Both the position numbers and the translations under genes were made by a program. A stretch of DNA of 64,000 bases from JANNOG01 sp050329415 (GTDB taxonomy: Bacteria; Actinomycetota; Actinomycetes; Actinomycetales; JBBAYJ01): the NCBI GenBank assembly GCA_050329415.1, contig JBHJOS010000021.1, positions 17,900 through 81,899 of the forward strand, written 5' to 3'. The notes below the pieces were generated by a model that did not search any database, was not told the origin of the DNA, and saw only the letters and a program-made list of their open reading frames with translations. This document shows positions 7,372 to 14,731 of the stretch, piece after piece; position 1 is the first letter of the stretch; every line of letters begins with the position of its first letter.

Positions 7372-8586
7372 GCGTCCGCTGTCCCGCTCCACGGTCACCG
7401 GGAGCGTGAGGAGCAGCCGCGCGCCAGGGCGGCCGTCGGGCGATGCTGCTTGCAGGTCACCGCCCATCCCGCGGGCCAGCGCCCGGGAAATGGTGAGGCC
7501 GAGGCCCGATCCGTCGCCGTCGCGGTGGCGGCGGGCCCGGTCGCCCCGGTACAGCCGGTCGAACACGTGGGGGAGATCCTCGGGCGCGAACCCCTCGCCG
7601 GTGTCCGACACGGCGATGGCGGCACCCTCGCGGTCCGCGAAAGCGGTGATGGTGACGCCGCCCCCCGGCGGCGTGTGCCGGACGGCGTTGTCGAGCAGGT
7701 TGCCGAGGATCTGGGCCAGCCGCGCCGGGTCGGCCACCGCGGCCACCGGAGTCTCCGGTGCCGCCGCGTCCAGGCGGACCCCGGCCCGCTCGGCCGCCGG
7801 CCGGGCCGCCGACACCGCGCGTGCCGCCTCCGCGGCGAGGTCCACGGGCACGGGGTCCAGGGTCAGGGTCTGCTCCTCGGCGGCCGCCAGGGTCTGGAGG
7901 TCGGTGACGAGCCGGTTCATCCGGTCGAGCTGGGCGCGCACCGCGTCGAGGGTGTCGGCGTCGGGCTCGAGGACGCCGTCCTGCAGCGCCTCGACCTGGG
8001 CGACGAGCGTGGCCAGCGGGGACCGCAGTTCGTGCGCGAGGTCGTTCTGCTGGCGCCGGCGCACGGTGTCGGCCTCGGCGAGGCGTCTCGCCATCTCCCG
8101 GAAGGAGCGCGCCAGCTCGCCCGCCTCGGTCCCGAGTGCCCGGTCCGGGACCGCGACGTCGAACCGGCCGCGGGCGATCCGGTCGGCGGCCCGGGCCAGC
8201 TCGGAGAACGGCGCCGCCAGCCGGCGGCTGGTGACGAGCGCCACCACGGCCGCCGCCAGGGCCGAGACCCCCAGCGCGCTCGCCACCCCGATGAGCAGGG
8301 ACGTCGCGAAGGCCTCCCGGGCGTGCGCGAGGACGTGCGGGTCGGTCTCGCCGGCCCGGCGCAGGTGCTCGTCGAACAGCGGCGGCGACACGACCCAGGT
8401 GACGACGACCACTGCGAGCACCGCCGCCGTCACCAGCCCGACGTCCGCGACGAGCAGCCGCGACCGCAGCCCGCCGCCCAGTCCCCGCCCGGCGAGGCGT
8501 CCGGAGCCGGCACCGGGAACCTTCCCTCCCGGGGTCGTCCGTCGGGGACCGGGAGGGCGCGCGGAGGTCGGGTCAGGCATGGGCAT
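7357..8586 (-). CDS. HAMP-domain sensor histidine kinase (about 409 aa)
   Basis: This is the membrane sensor of a two-component system. Two transmembrane segments (LLVADVGLVTAAVLAVVVV and LLIGVASALGVSALAAAVVA) bracket a short periplasmic loop. They are followed by HAMP (RRLAAPFSELARAADRIARG), the phospho-acceptor H-box NDLAHELRSPLATL, the N-box NLLDNAVRHTPPGGG and the G-boxes VSDTGEGFAPEDLP and GDGSGLGLTISRAL. It lies directly behind its response regulator; starts at 8586 or 8580 both overlap or touch the regulator's end. The partner DUF305 gene upstream suggests a metal or envelope-stress signal, possibly copper. Confidence 0.92.
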   Translation of the reverse strand: MPMPDPTSARPPGPRRTTPGGKVPGAGSGRLAGRGLGGGLRSRLLVADVGLVTAAVLAVVVVTWVVSPPLFDEHLRRAGETDPHVLAHAREAFATSLLIGVASALGVSALAAAVVALVTSRRLAAPFSELARAADRIARGRFDVAVPDRALGTEAGELARSFREMARRLAEADTVRRRQQNDLAHELRSPLATLVAQVEALQDGVLEPDADTLDAVRAQLDRMNRLVTDLQTLAAAEEQTLTLDPVPVDLAAEAARAVSAARPAAERAGVRLDAAAPETPVAAVADPARLAQILGNLLDNAVRHTPPGGGVTITAFADREGAAIAVSDTGEGFAPEDLPHVFDRLYRGDRARRHRDGDGSGLGLTISRALARGMGGDLQAASPDGRPGARLLLTLPVTVERDSGRSRQG

Positions 8587-9286
8587 GGTCCACGCGGTAG
8601 CCGACGCCGCGGACCGTCTCGACGTAACGGCTGCCGCCCGGGGCCTCGCCGAGCTTGCGGCGCAGGTTGGCGACGTGGACGTCGACGACGTGCTCGTCGC
8701 CGAACCACTCCCGGCCCCACATGGCCTGGAGGATCTCGCGCCGGGTCGCCGCCCGACCGGGGTCCGCGGCCAGGGTGTCGAGGACGTCGAACTCGCTGGG
8801 GGTGAGGCCCAGGTCCCGACCGTCCCGGGTCACGGTGCGCGCCGCGCGGTCGACGACGAGGTCGTGCACCCGCAGCGAGGCGGCCGACGGTCGACGCCGG
8901 GCCGCCCCCCGCCGCAGCAGGGCCTGCACCCGGGCCGCCAGCACGCGTGGACTGAACGGCTTCGTCAGGTAGTCGTCCGCGCCGGCGGCGAGCCCGCGGA
9001 CGACGTCCTCCTCGTCGTCCCGCGCCGTCAGCATGAGGATGAAGGCGTCGTCCTCGGCCCGCAGGCGGCGGGCCACCTCGAGGCCGTCCATCCCCGGCAG
9101 CATGAGGTCGAGAACGACGACGTCGGGACGGTGGCGCCGGGCGGCCGCCAGCCCGCCGGGGCCGTCATGGGCCACGACGCAGTCGAGGCCGACGCGCTCG
9201 AGGTACCGGGCGACGACGCGGGCAAGCGCGTCCTCGTCGTCGACCACGAGGACGCGCCCGCCCGCGGCGGGGGCCTCAGCCGTCAT
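8573..9286 (-). CDS. OmpR/PhoB-type response regulator (237 aa)
   Basis: This regulator is phosphorylated by the adjacent kinase. The receiver domain shows RVLVVDDEDALARVV, the phospho-acceptor Asp in VVVLDLMLPGMDGLEV and the conserved Lys in DDYLTKPFSPRVL. The C-terminal winged helix reads LTPSEFDVLDTLAADPGRAATR through VDVHVANLRRKL and VRGVGYRV. ATG 9286 overlaps the 3' end of the DUF305 gene by 11 bp, so regulator, kinase and DUF305 protein form one operon. Confidence 0.95.
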   Translation of the reverse strand: MTAEAPAAGGRVLVVDDEDALARVVARYLERVGLDCVVAHDGPGGLAAARRHRPDVVVLDLMLPGMDGLEVARRLRAEDDAFILMLTARDDEEDVVRGLAAGADDYLTKPFSPRVLAARVQALLRRGAARRRPSAASLRVHDLVVDRAARTVTRDGRDLGLTPSEFDVLDTLAADPGRAATRREILQAMWGREWFGDEHVVDVHVANLRRKLGEAPGGSRYVETVRGVGYRVDHAHA

Positions 9287-9923
9287 TCGTGGCCAGCCAC
9301 TCCTCCATGATGTCGATCTCGGCCTGCTGGGTCTCGACGATCGCGTCCACGAGCTCCCGGACGTCCGGTGACTCCCCGTCCTCCTGGACGTCGCGGGCCA
9401 TGTCGATGGCACCCTCGTGGTGCTCGATCATCATCTCGGCCCACATCCGGTCGAACTCCGGCCCGGTGGTCTCCCGCAGCTCCTCGAGCTCGTCCTCGGA
9501 CATCATCCCGGCCATCCCGCCGTGGCCCATGTGGTCCATGCCCTCGCCCGGCCCCATGCCGTCGCCCATGCGGTCGCCGCCCATCATCGCCGGCACCCCC
9601 CAGTCGTCGAGCCAGCCGAGCATGAGGTCGATCTCGGGTTGCTGGGCGGCGCGGATGTCCTCGGCCAGGCCGCGGACGGTCTCGTCCTCGCTGATCTCGA
9701 GGGCGTCGTCGGACATGACGACGGCCTGCTCGTGGTGCGGGATCATCATCTGGACGAACATGAGGTCGGTGGCGTTCGCGTCGCCCTCGGGGTCGACGGT
9801 TGCCGGCGAGCCGGCGTCGGCCACGCCTTCGTCCTCGGCGTCGCCGCACGCAGCGAGGGCTCCGGCGCCCGCCAGGGCGAGAGCGGCGACGGCGGCGAGC
9901 AGGGGGTTGTGGCGTTGGCGCAT
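9276..9923 (-). CDS. DUF305 lipoprotein, His/Met-rich (215 aa)
   Basis: This is an exported lipoprotein of the DUF305 family, found in metal (often copper) resistance loci. The signal peptide ends in a lipobox, GAGALAAC. The two halves repeat the family motif as MMIPHHEQAVVMSD and MMIEHHEGAIDMARD, giving paired HH and Met residues. Between them lies a Met/Gly/His-rich linker, GDRMGDGMGPGEGMDHMGHG, that could bind soft metals. GGAGG sits 6 nt before ATG 9923. It heads the operon with the response regulator and kinase, so it may be both target and sensor-side partner. Metal binding is inferred from composition. Confidence 0.88.
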   Translation of the reverse strand: MRQRHNPLLAAVAALALAGAGALAACGDAEDEGVADAGSPATVDPEGDANATDLMFVQMMIPHHEQAVVMSDDALEISEDETVRGLAEDIRAAQQPEIDLMLGWLDDWGVPAMMGGDRMGDGMGPGEGMDHMGHGGMAGMMSEDELEELRETTGPEFDRMWAEMMIEHHEGAIDMARDVQEDGESPDVRELVDAIVETQQAEIDIMEEWLATNDG

Positions 9924-10090
9924 GACGTCCTCCGAGGATCGCGATCGTGTCCTCCGCAGCATGCGACCGTCGGCGGACCGGGGGGCTTCCGAACGTCCCG
10001 CCGGCCTCCGGTCTTGACGAGACCTTGATCCGGCGAGGCGCTCGCCCGCTGCGGTGCCCCTCGTGGCCGGTCGCCTCCCGGTCATCGACC

Positions 10091-10195
10091 CTTGAGCCGC
10101 GTCGCGGGCTCGCCCCGGGTGTGGAACCTCTGCTTCCTCGCTACGGCCCGGGGGACGACAAGGTCGTCTTCTGGCGCCGCGTCGCGCGCTGAGCC
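10091..10195 (+). other. Possible 3' remnant of an unidentified gene in the DUF305-GGT gap
   Basis: The 9924-10215 gap holds no complete gene. A plus-strand frame ends at 10190-10192 with EPLLPRYGPGDDKVVFWRRVAR, which looks like a coherent protein C-terminus (charged, with a W-R-R end) without an upstream domain. It could be a decayed gene end or chance. No promoter could be assigned with confidence in the rest of the gap. Confidence 0.25.
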
Positions 10196-10215
10196 GCCGA
10201 CGGTGCGGGCAGCGG

Positions 10216-11904
10216 TCAGCCCGTGGCCTCGCCCACCGGGTCGACCACGGCGGTCTCCACCCCCGCCGAGCGCCGGGTGTCCGCGACCCCGGTCACCTGC
10301 CGGGCGTCCCAGTCGACGTCGAGCGCCTGGACGGATCCGAACCTCACGCGGTCCGGTTCCGGTGTCACCCGGACGTTCCACCCCAGCGCGGTCAGCTCCT
10401 GCGCGAGCCGCGGCGTCTCCAGACTCAGCACGTCTGAGGTGAGGACGAAACGTTCCCCCGGCACTGCCGCCTCCAGCCCCTGGCCGTGCAGAGCCCACCG
10501 GGTGACCACGGACGCCGTGACGTTGGGGATCTGGCGTCCGCCGGGGGTGCCGATCACCAGTACCGGGCGCCGCTGGTCGTCGAGCAGCATCGTCGGCGAG
10601 CTCCACGTCACCGACCGGCGGCCAGGTTCCGGCCGGTTGGCCTCGCCCGCGCCGATGTCCCAGAAGCGTTCGAGGGAGTCGTTGAGGAAGAACCCGCCGA
10701 CGTACTGACCGGATCCCCAGTAATTGGTGATGGTGTTCGTCATCGACACCGCCCGGCCCTCGGCGTCGACGACCGAGATGTGCGTCGTGTTGCCGCCGCC
10801 TTCCGCAGGGTCCACCGCCGCCGACGCCGCGCGCGTCTCGGCCACGCCCGGCAGGTCGGCGGCGATGGCGGCGTTGCGGACCGGGTCGGTGAGCTCGGCG
10901 ACCGGGACGTCGACGAACGCGGGGTCGCCGAAGAACTGCTGGACGGAGGTGTCGGCCACCTGCCAGGCCCGGGTCTGAAGGTCGACGAACTGCGCGGAGT
11001 CCGGCGGCAGGTCTGCGATCCCGGCGGCCTCGGCGATCTGGACCATCTGGATGATGGCGGCTCCCGGCAGCGCGGGGGCGCCGGACAGCATGGTGTACCC
11101 GCCGACCGGCCCCTCGGCCGGCTGCGACACCTGGACCTCGTAGGCCGCGAGCGACTCCGGGTCGAAGCCGGGGACGGCGACCAGGGCCTGTGCCAGCTCT
11201 CCCCGGTAGAACGCCGGCGCCCCGCCGGCGGCGATCGTCCGCATCGTCTGGGCCAGCTCGGCCTGCACGAGCAGGTCGCCCTCCTGCAGCGGCTGGCCGT
11301 CCGGGCGCCGGAAGTGCGCCAGGCCACCGGTCACGCGTTGCCCGGTGCGGTCGTTGATGGACCCCGCGAGATAGCGGGAGACGGGTGCCCCCTCGGCGGC
11401 GACCCGGATCGCCGGGGCCAGCAGGTCCTGCCACGGCAACGAGCCGTGCTCGTCGTGCAGGCGCGCCAGGCCGGCCACGAACCCTGGGATCCCCGCGCCA
11501 CCGTCGGGCAGGGTGCCGGTCTGGTTGACGACGTCGCGGTAGTCGTAGTTCGTCGCGACCCCGTCGACGACCACGATGGCGGCGCCGCCGCCACCGATGC
11601 CCGACGAGGCCGGCTGCATGACGGCGTCGGCGAACGCCGCCGCGATCGCGGCGTCGACCGCGTTGCCGCCCCGTTCCAGCATCTCCATCCCCGCCCTGGT
11701 GGCCAGCGGGTGACCCGAGTTCACGCCGTGGGCACCGAGGGCGGGCGGCTCGGGTGAGGGGCTGGGCGTCGCGCTCGCCCCCGCCGGGGCTCCGGGACCC
11801 GGCCCGGACTCCGCCGCAGGCGAGCAGGCGGCCAGGGCCAGGGTGGCGGCGGCCAGGGTGGCGGCGACCACGGGGCGGTGCCGGAGGAGCAGCAGGCGCG
11901 GCAC
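10216..11904 (-). CDS. Gamma-glutamyltransferase family lipoprotein (562 aa)
   Basis: This is an exported N-terminal-nucleophile hydrolase that cleaves gamma-glutamyl bonds such as those of glutathione-like thiols. The signal peptide ends in TLALAAC, a lipobox. The proenzyme N-terminal region is recognisable (VNSGHPLATRAGMEMLERGGNAV has the family pattern; shown here only in part as GGNAVDAAIAAAFADAV). The autoprocessing threonine lies in GGGNTTHISVVDAEGRAVS. The substrate-pocket motif is NYWGSGQYVGGFFLND. GTG 11904 is preceded by GAGGAGG, which decides this start. It is 11 bp downstream of the DUF418 gene and probably co-transcribed with it. Confidence 0.9.
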   Translation of the reverse strand: MPRLLLLRHRPVVAATLAAATLALAACSPAAESGPGPGAPAGASATPSPSPEPPALGAHGVNSGHPLATRAGMEMLERGGNAVDAAIAAAFADAVMQPASSGIGGGGAAIVVVDGVATNYDYRDVVNQTGTLPDGGAGIPGFVAGLARLHDEHGSLPWQDLLAPAIRVAAEGAPVSRYLAGSINDRTGQRVTGGLAHFRRPDGQPLQEGDLLVQAELAQTMRTIAAGGAPAFYRGELAQALVAVPGFDPESLAAYEVQVSQPAEGPVGGYTMLSGAPALPGAAIIQMVQIAEAAGIADLPPDSAQFVDLQTRAWQVADTSVQQFFGDPAFVDVPVAELTDPVRNAAIAADLPGVAETRAASAAVDPAEGGGNTTHISVVDAEGRAVSMTNTITNYWGSGQYVGGFFLNDSLERFWDIGAGEANRPEPGRRSVTWSSPTMLLDDQRRPVLVIGTPGGRQIPNVTASVVTRWALHGQGLEAAVPGERFVLTSDVLSLETPRLAQELTALGWNVRVTPEPDRVRFGSVQALDVDWDARQVTGVADTRRSAGVETAVVDPVGEATG

Positions 11905-11915
11905 GGGACTCCTCC

Positions 11916-13043
11916 TCAGGAGACGGTCCGGACAGGGGGCTCGGGACGTGCGGGAGTGGAACTCCGGCGGGCCCAGGGGGCGCGCATCACCCGCTCCAGA
12001 GGGCCGGGTCCACCGACGCGTCGCCAGACCAGACCGAACGCTATCGCGACGGCGACGAGGGCAGCGCTGACGGCGATTCCCTCCGGGAACGAGAACCCGC
12101 CCGCGGGCATGACGGCGATGAGCAGGAGGATGTGCGCCACGTAGACCGTGAGGGACAACCGCCCGGCGGCCGCGAGGGGCTCCAGCAGTCGCGGCCGCGC
12201 CTGCCCCAGGCGTGCGAGGAGAGCCACCACGGCCACGGCCCCGCCCACGCTGCTCACCAGCCACAGCGGCATCTGCCCGTGGGCCACCCCGGTCAGCAGT
12301 CGGGTGAATCCCTCATCCGCCGCCGGGCCGATCAGGGTCCGGAGGATCCCCGAGGCGGCCAGGCCGCCACCCGCCGCGACGGTGCCCCACACCACGAGGC
12401 GGCGTTGCGTGGCGCGGCCGGCGAGGTCCGTCCGAGCCAGCCGCAGCCCGACCAGGAACGGCACGACCCAGGTGACCAGCGGGTACCGGCCGGCGAACAG
12501 CAGCCCGAGGGCCAGTTCGCCGGGCGGGTCGTCAGGGCGGACGGGAGGGCTCCCACCGGGGCTCTGACCGGTCACGAGGTCGTGGACGATGACGAGGATC
12601 GGCCCGACGAGCAGCATGACCCCGGCGGCGATCGTCAGGCCGCGGTCCGGCAGCCGGTTCGCCAGCGGCGCCAGCACGAACAGGATGCCGTAGAGCGCCA
12701 GAATGACGCCGATGTCGTCGGTGAGGGCCTGCAGCGCCATCCCGCCCACCACCAGCAGCCCCGCGCGCCACAGGACGACCGGCCATCGGCCCTCGCCGCC
12801 GCTGGCCGGCCGACGGCGGGAGCGGCCCAGCAGGTACCCCATCCCGATGCCGGCGATGACGACGAAGAGGATCGACGCCCGGCCGTAGGGCAGCAGGTAG
12901 AGCCGCTGGAGCAGGGACGTCGCGTCGGTCGGCCCGACGTTGACGACGATCATGCCGATCAGGGCGAGCCCGCGGGCGGCGTCGAGCCCGACCAGCCGAG
13001 AACGGTCGGCGCCTGTCCGGGGGGCCGACGCGCGTGTGTGCAT
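11916..13043 (-). CDS. DUF418/HGSNAT-like multi-pass membrane acyltransferase-like protein (375 aa)
   Basis: This polytopic membrane protein begins with the family signature LVGLDAARGLALIGMIVVNV. Further helices include ILFVVIAGIGMGYLLG, AGLLVVGGMALQAL, ILALYGILFVLAPLA and LSLTVYVAHILLLIAVMPAG. Members of this group (DUF418/DUF1624, YeiB-like) are thought to transfer acyl groups across the membrane, but few have been tested. The Arg-rich C-terminus is cytoplasmic. GAGAGGA precedes ATG 13043 at good spacing. Confidence 0.8.
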   Translation of the reverse strand: MHTRASAPRTGADRSRLVGLDAARGLALIGMIVVNVGPTDATSLLQRLYLLPYGRASILFVVIAGIGMGYLLGRSRRRPASGGEGRWPVVLWRAGLLVVGGMALQALTDDIGVILALYGILFVLAPLANRLPDRGLTIAAGVMLLVGPILVIVHDLVTGQSPGGSPPVRPDDPPGELALGLLFAGRYPLVTWVVPFLVGLRLARTDLAGRATQRRLVVWGTVAAGGGLAASGILRTLIGPAADEGFTRLLTGVAHGQMPLWLVSSVGGAVAVVALLARLGQARPRLLEPLAAAGRLSLTVYVAHILLLIAVMPAGGFSFPEGIAVSAALVAVAIAFGLVWRRVGGPGPLERVMRAPWARRSSTPARPEPPVRTVS

Positions 13044-13144
13044 GGGTTCCTCTCGCTGGTCTCGGCACGCGACGCACCGGCACCGCATCGACACAGACGC
13101 GGCGCCCGGGGCGGGCGAGGAGCACGGCGCAGGGACGCCGCAGG

Positions 13145-13657
13145 TCAGGCGGGCGAGACCGCCGGCGGTGCCCTGGAGGTGACCGCTCCGTCGCGCCGGA
13201 GCGCCGCCAGCACGCGCCCGGCGACGTCGATGGCGCTGCCGGGGCTGCGCTCCGTGGAGGGCGGCCCGGGAGCAAGGGCGCGGCGCCAGGCGTGGGTCGT
13301 TGCCCGGTACAGGACGCAGGTGAGCGCGGCGGCCGCGGTCTGGACGAGTGCCACCAGGAGGACCAGGGCGAGTGTCGACAGCGCGGGCGGCAGCGTGCCG
13401 CCCGCCATGTGCCCGGCGCCGACCAGCAGGGACGCCAGGGCTGCGGCCACGGCGAGCACCACCGAGTGCCCCCGGGACCGCCGCGCCGAGCGCGGCAGGC
13501 ACCCCGCGCCGAGGATGACGAGAACGCCGCCGGCGACCCCCGACACGGCCGCCACCTCATGGTGACCCGTCGGCAGCGCCTCGTTCGCGATGCCGTGCCC
13601 GAGTACCTCCCAGGCCAGCGTTTGTACTGCCGCCCACGCGGCGAGGACGAACGTCAT
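13145..13657 (-). CDS. Hypothetical membrane protein (about 170 aa)
   Basis: Four hydrophobic segments are visible (MTFVLAAWAAVQTLAWEVLG, VAGGVLVILGAGCL, VVLAVAAALASLLVGAGH and LALVLLVALVQTAAAALTCVLY). They are followed by a charged C-terminal tail. No family is recognised. ATG 13657 was chosen because it begins the first helix; the frame stays open upstream but without hydrophobic or conserved character. It is 101 bp upstream of, and in the same direction as, the DUF418 gene. Confidence 0.55.
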   Translation of the reverse strand: MTFVLAAWAAVQTLAWEVLGHGIANEALPTGHHEVAAVSGVAGGVLVILGAGCLPRSARRSRGHSVVLAVAAALASLLVGAGHMAGGTLPPALSTLALVLLVALVQTAAAALTCVLYRATTHAWRRALAPGPPSTERSPGSAIDVAGRVLAALRRDGAVTSRAPPAVSPA

Positions 13658-13876
13658 CTCGCCAGCCGCGTACCTGGAGACCCCTGACGAGCGCCGGGAC
13701 CGGGATGCGGCTCTCACGGCGGAGGGGACAGAGGGGACGGGCGCACCGTGGCCCAGAGTGCCATCCCCGCCGTGCCCTGGCGACCAGGTCGGGGCCCGGA
13801 CTTGGCGTCGTGCCCGGAGGGGGTCGTCGCCGGAACGGTTCGGGTGCTCACGAGGCGCCCGTGGGCATCCGCCAGG

Positions 13877-13939
13877 TACCCCTAGGGGGTAGTTGCTGGA
13901 CACACCCTCCGGGGGTAAGGTTCCTACCGCCCCGGGGTA
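13877..13939 (+). promoter_or_regulatory. Three CsoR-type G-tract palindromes in the copper promoter
   Basis: TACCCCTAGGGGGTA (13877-13891), ACCCTCCGGGGGTA (13904-13917) and TACCGCCCCGGGGTA (13925-13939) all share the TACCCC...GGGGTA form of CsoR operators. They lie 35-97 bp before copZ, whose second downstream gene encodes CsoR. Apo-CsoR should repress here and Cu(I) should release it. Spacing of 24-27 bp centre to centre suggests two or three tetramers on adjacent turns. The rest of the 13658-13973 gap shows nothing else recognisable. Confidence 0.75.
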
Positions 13940-13973
13940 TTCCGGGACGCTGACACGAGAGGAGAGCGTCGCC

Positions 13974-14180
13974 ATGGCGACCGCGACCTACGACGTCCAG
14001 GGCATGACCTGCGACCACTGCGCCGGTGCCGTCACGGCCGAGGTGACGAGGATCCCCGGCGTCACCGAGGTGTCCGTCGACGTGCCGGGCGGCCGGGTGA
14101 CGGTCACCAGCGCCGAGCCCCTCGCCGCCGAGGCGATTGCCGGGGCCGTCGAGGAAGCCGGTTACGAGGTCGTCCGGTGA
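13974..14180 (+). CDS. copZ: CopZ-like copper chaperone, HMA domain (68 aa)
   Basis: This single heavy-metal-associated domain protein carries Cu(I) in the cytosol and passes it to CopA. The Cu-binding motif GMTCDHC gives Cys13 and Cys16. The rest, GVTEVSVDVPGGRVTV and AIAGAVEEAGYEVV, completes the ferredoxin-like fold. GAGAGGAG lies about 10 nt before the ATG. The stop overlaps the csoR GTG by 4 bp. It is the first gene of the copper operon behind the CsoR-type operators. Confidence 0.93.
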   Translation: MATATYDVQGMTCDHCAGAVTAEVTRIPGVTEVSVDVPGGRVTVTSAEPLAAEAIAGAVEEAGYEVVR

Positions 14181-14494
14181 GCACGGACGCCGCGGCGGCG
14201 GCCCTGGCTGCCGGCAACGGATACAGCGCGAGCAGGCAGGCCCACCTCAAGCGGCTGCGCCGGATCGAGGGGCAGATCCGCGGACTGCAGCGGATGGTCG
14301 AGGAGGACAAGTACTGCATCGACATCCTCACCCAGGTGTCCGCCGCGACCCGGGCGCTGCAGTCGTTCTCGCTGGAGCTCCTCGAGGAGCACCTGGCGGG
14401 GTGTGTCGTCGCGGCCGCCGCGCGCGGCGGCGACGAGGCGCAGGACAAGGTCCGCGAGGCCTCCGACGCCATCGCCCGGCTCGTCCGGTCCTGA
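14177..14494 (+). CDS. csoR: CsoR copper-sensing repressor (105 aa)
   Basis: This is a DUF156/CsoR-RcnR family all-helical repressor. The Cu(I) ligand set is complete as Cys47 (KYCIDIL), His72 and Cys76 (EEHLAGC), the C-H-C pattern of copper-sensing members. The DNA-binding helix reads HLKRLRRIEGQIRGLQRMV. Cu(I) binding should release the repressor from the operators at 13877-13939. It sits between copZ and the copper ATPases, so it represses its own operon. Confidence 0.95.
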   Translation: MSTDAAAAALAAGNGYSASRQAHLKRLRRIEGQIRGLQRMVEEDKYCIDILTQVSAATRALQSFSLELLEEHLAGCVVAAAARGGDEAQDKVREASDAIARLVRS

Positions 14495-14542
14495 CCCCGG
14501 CCACGCGTCGACCGCAGACCGATCGTTCAGGAGGACCAAGTC

Positions 14543-14731
14543 GTGCGCACGTCCCTGACCCTCGCCGCCTACGGCGGCGGACTCGCTGTGGCCTTCGCCG
14601 TGGCCTTCGCCGTCGGGCAGGCTGTCGGTGACCCCTTCCGAGACCCGGAACCAGAGGCGCCCGCCGACGACCACGGCGCCGACGACCACGACCACCGGCA
14701 GCCCGAGGTCCCCGGAGGGACGAGCCGATGA
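14543..14731 (+). CDS. Short membrane-anchored His/Asp-rich peptide, probably a truncated copper-operon protein (62 aa)
   Basis: It has an N-terminal hydrophobic anchor, LTLAAYGGGLAVAFAVAFAV, and then a hydrophilic tail, DDHGADDHDHRQPEVPGG, that could bind metal. AGGAGG at 14529-14534 supports GTG 14543. The stop overlaps copA ATG 14728. In related actinobacterial operons this position usually holds a protein of about 250-300 residues with a similar start and an E-V-P-G-G junction into a beta-rich extracellular domain. Here the protein ends three residues after EVPGG, so it looks like an internally deleted version. That comparison is from memory of the family. Confidence 0.65.
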   Translation: MRTSLTLAAYGGGLAVAFAVAFAVGQAVGDPFRDPEPEAPADDHGADDHDHRQPEVPGGTSR

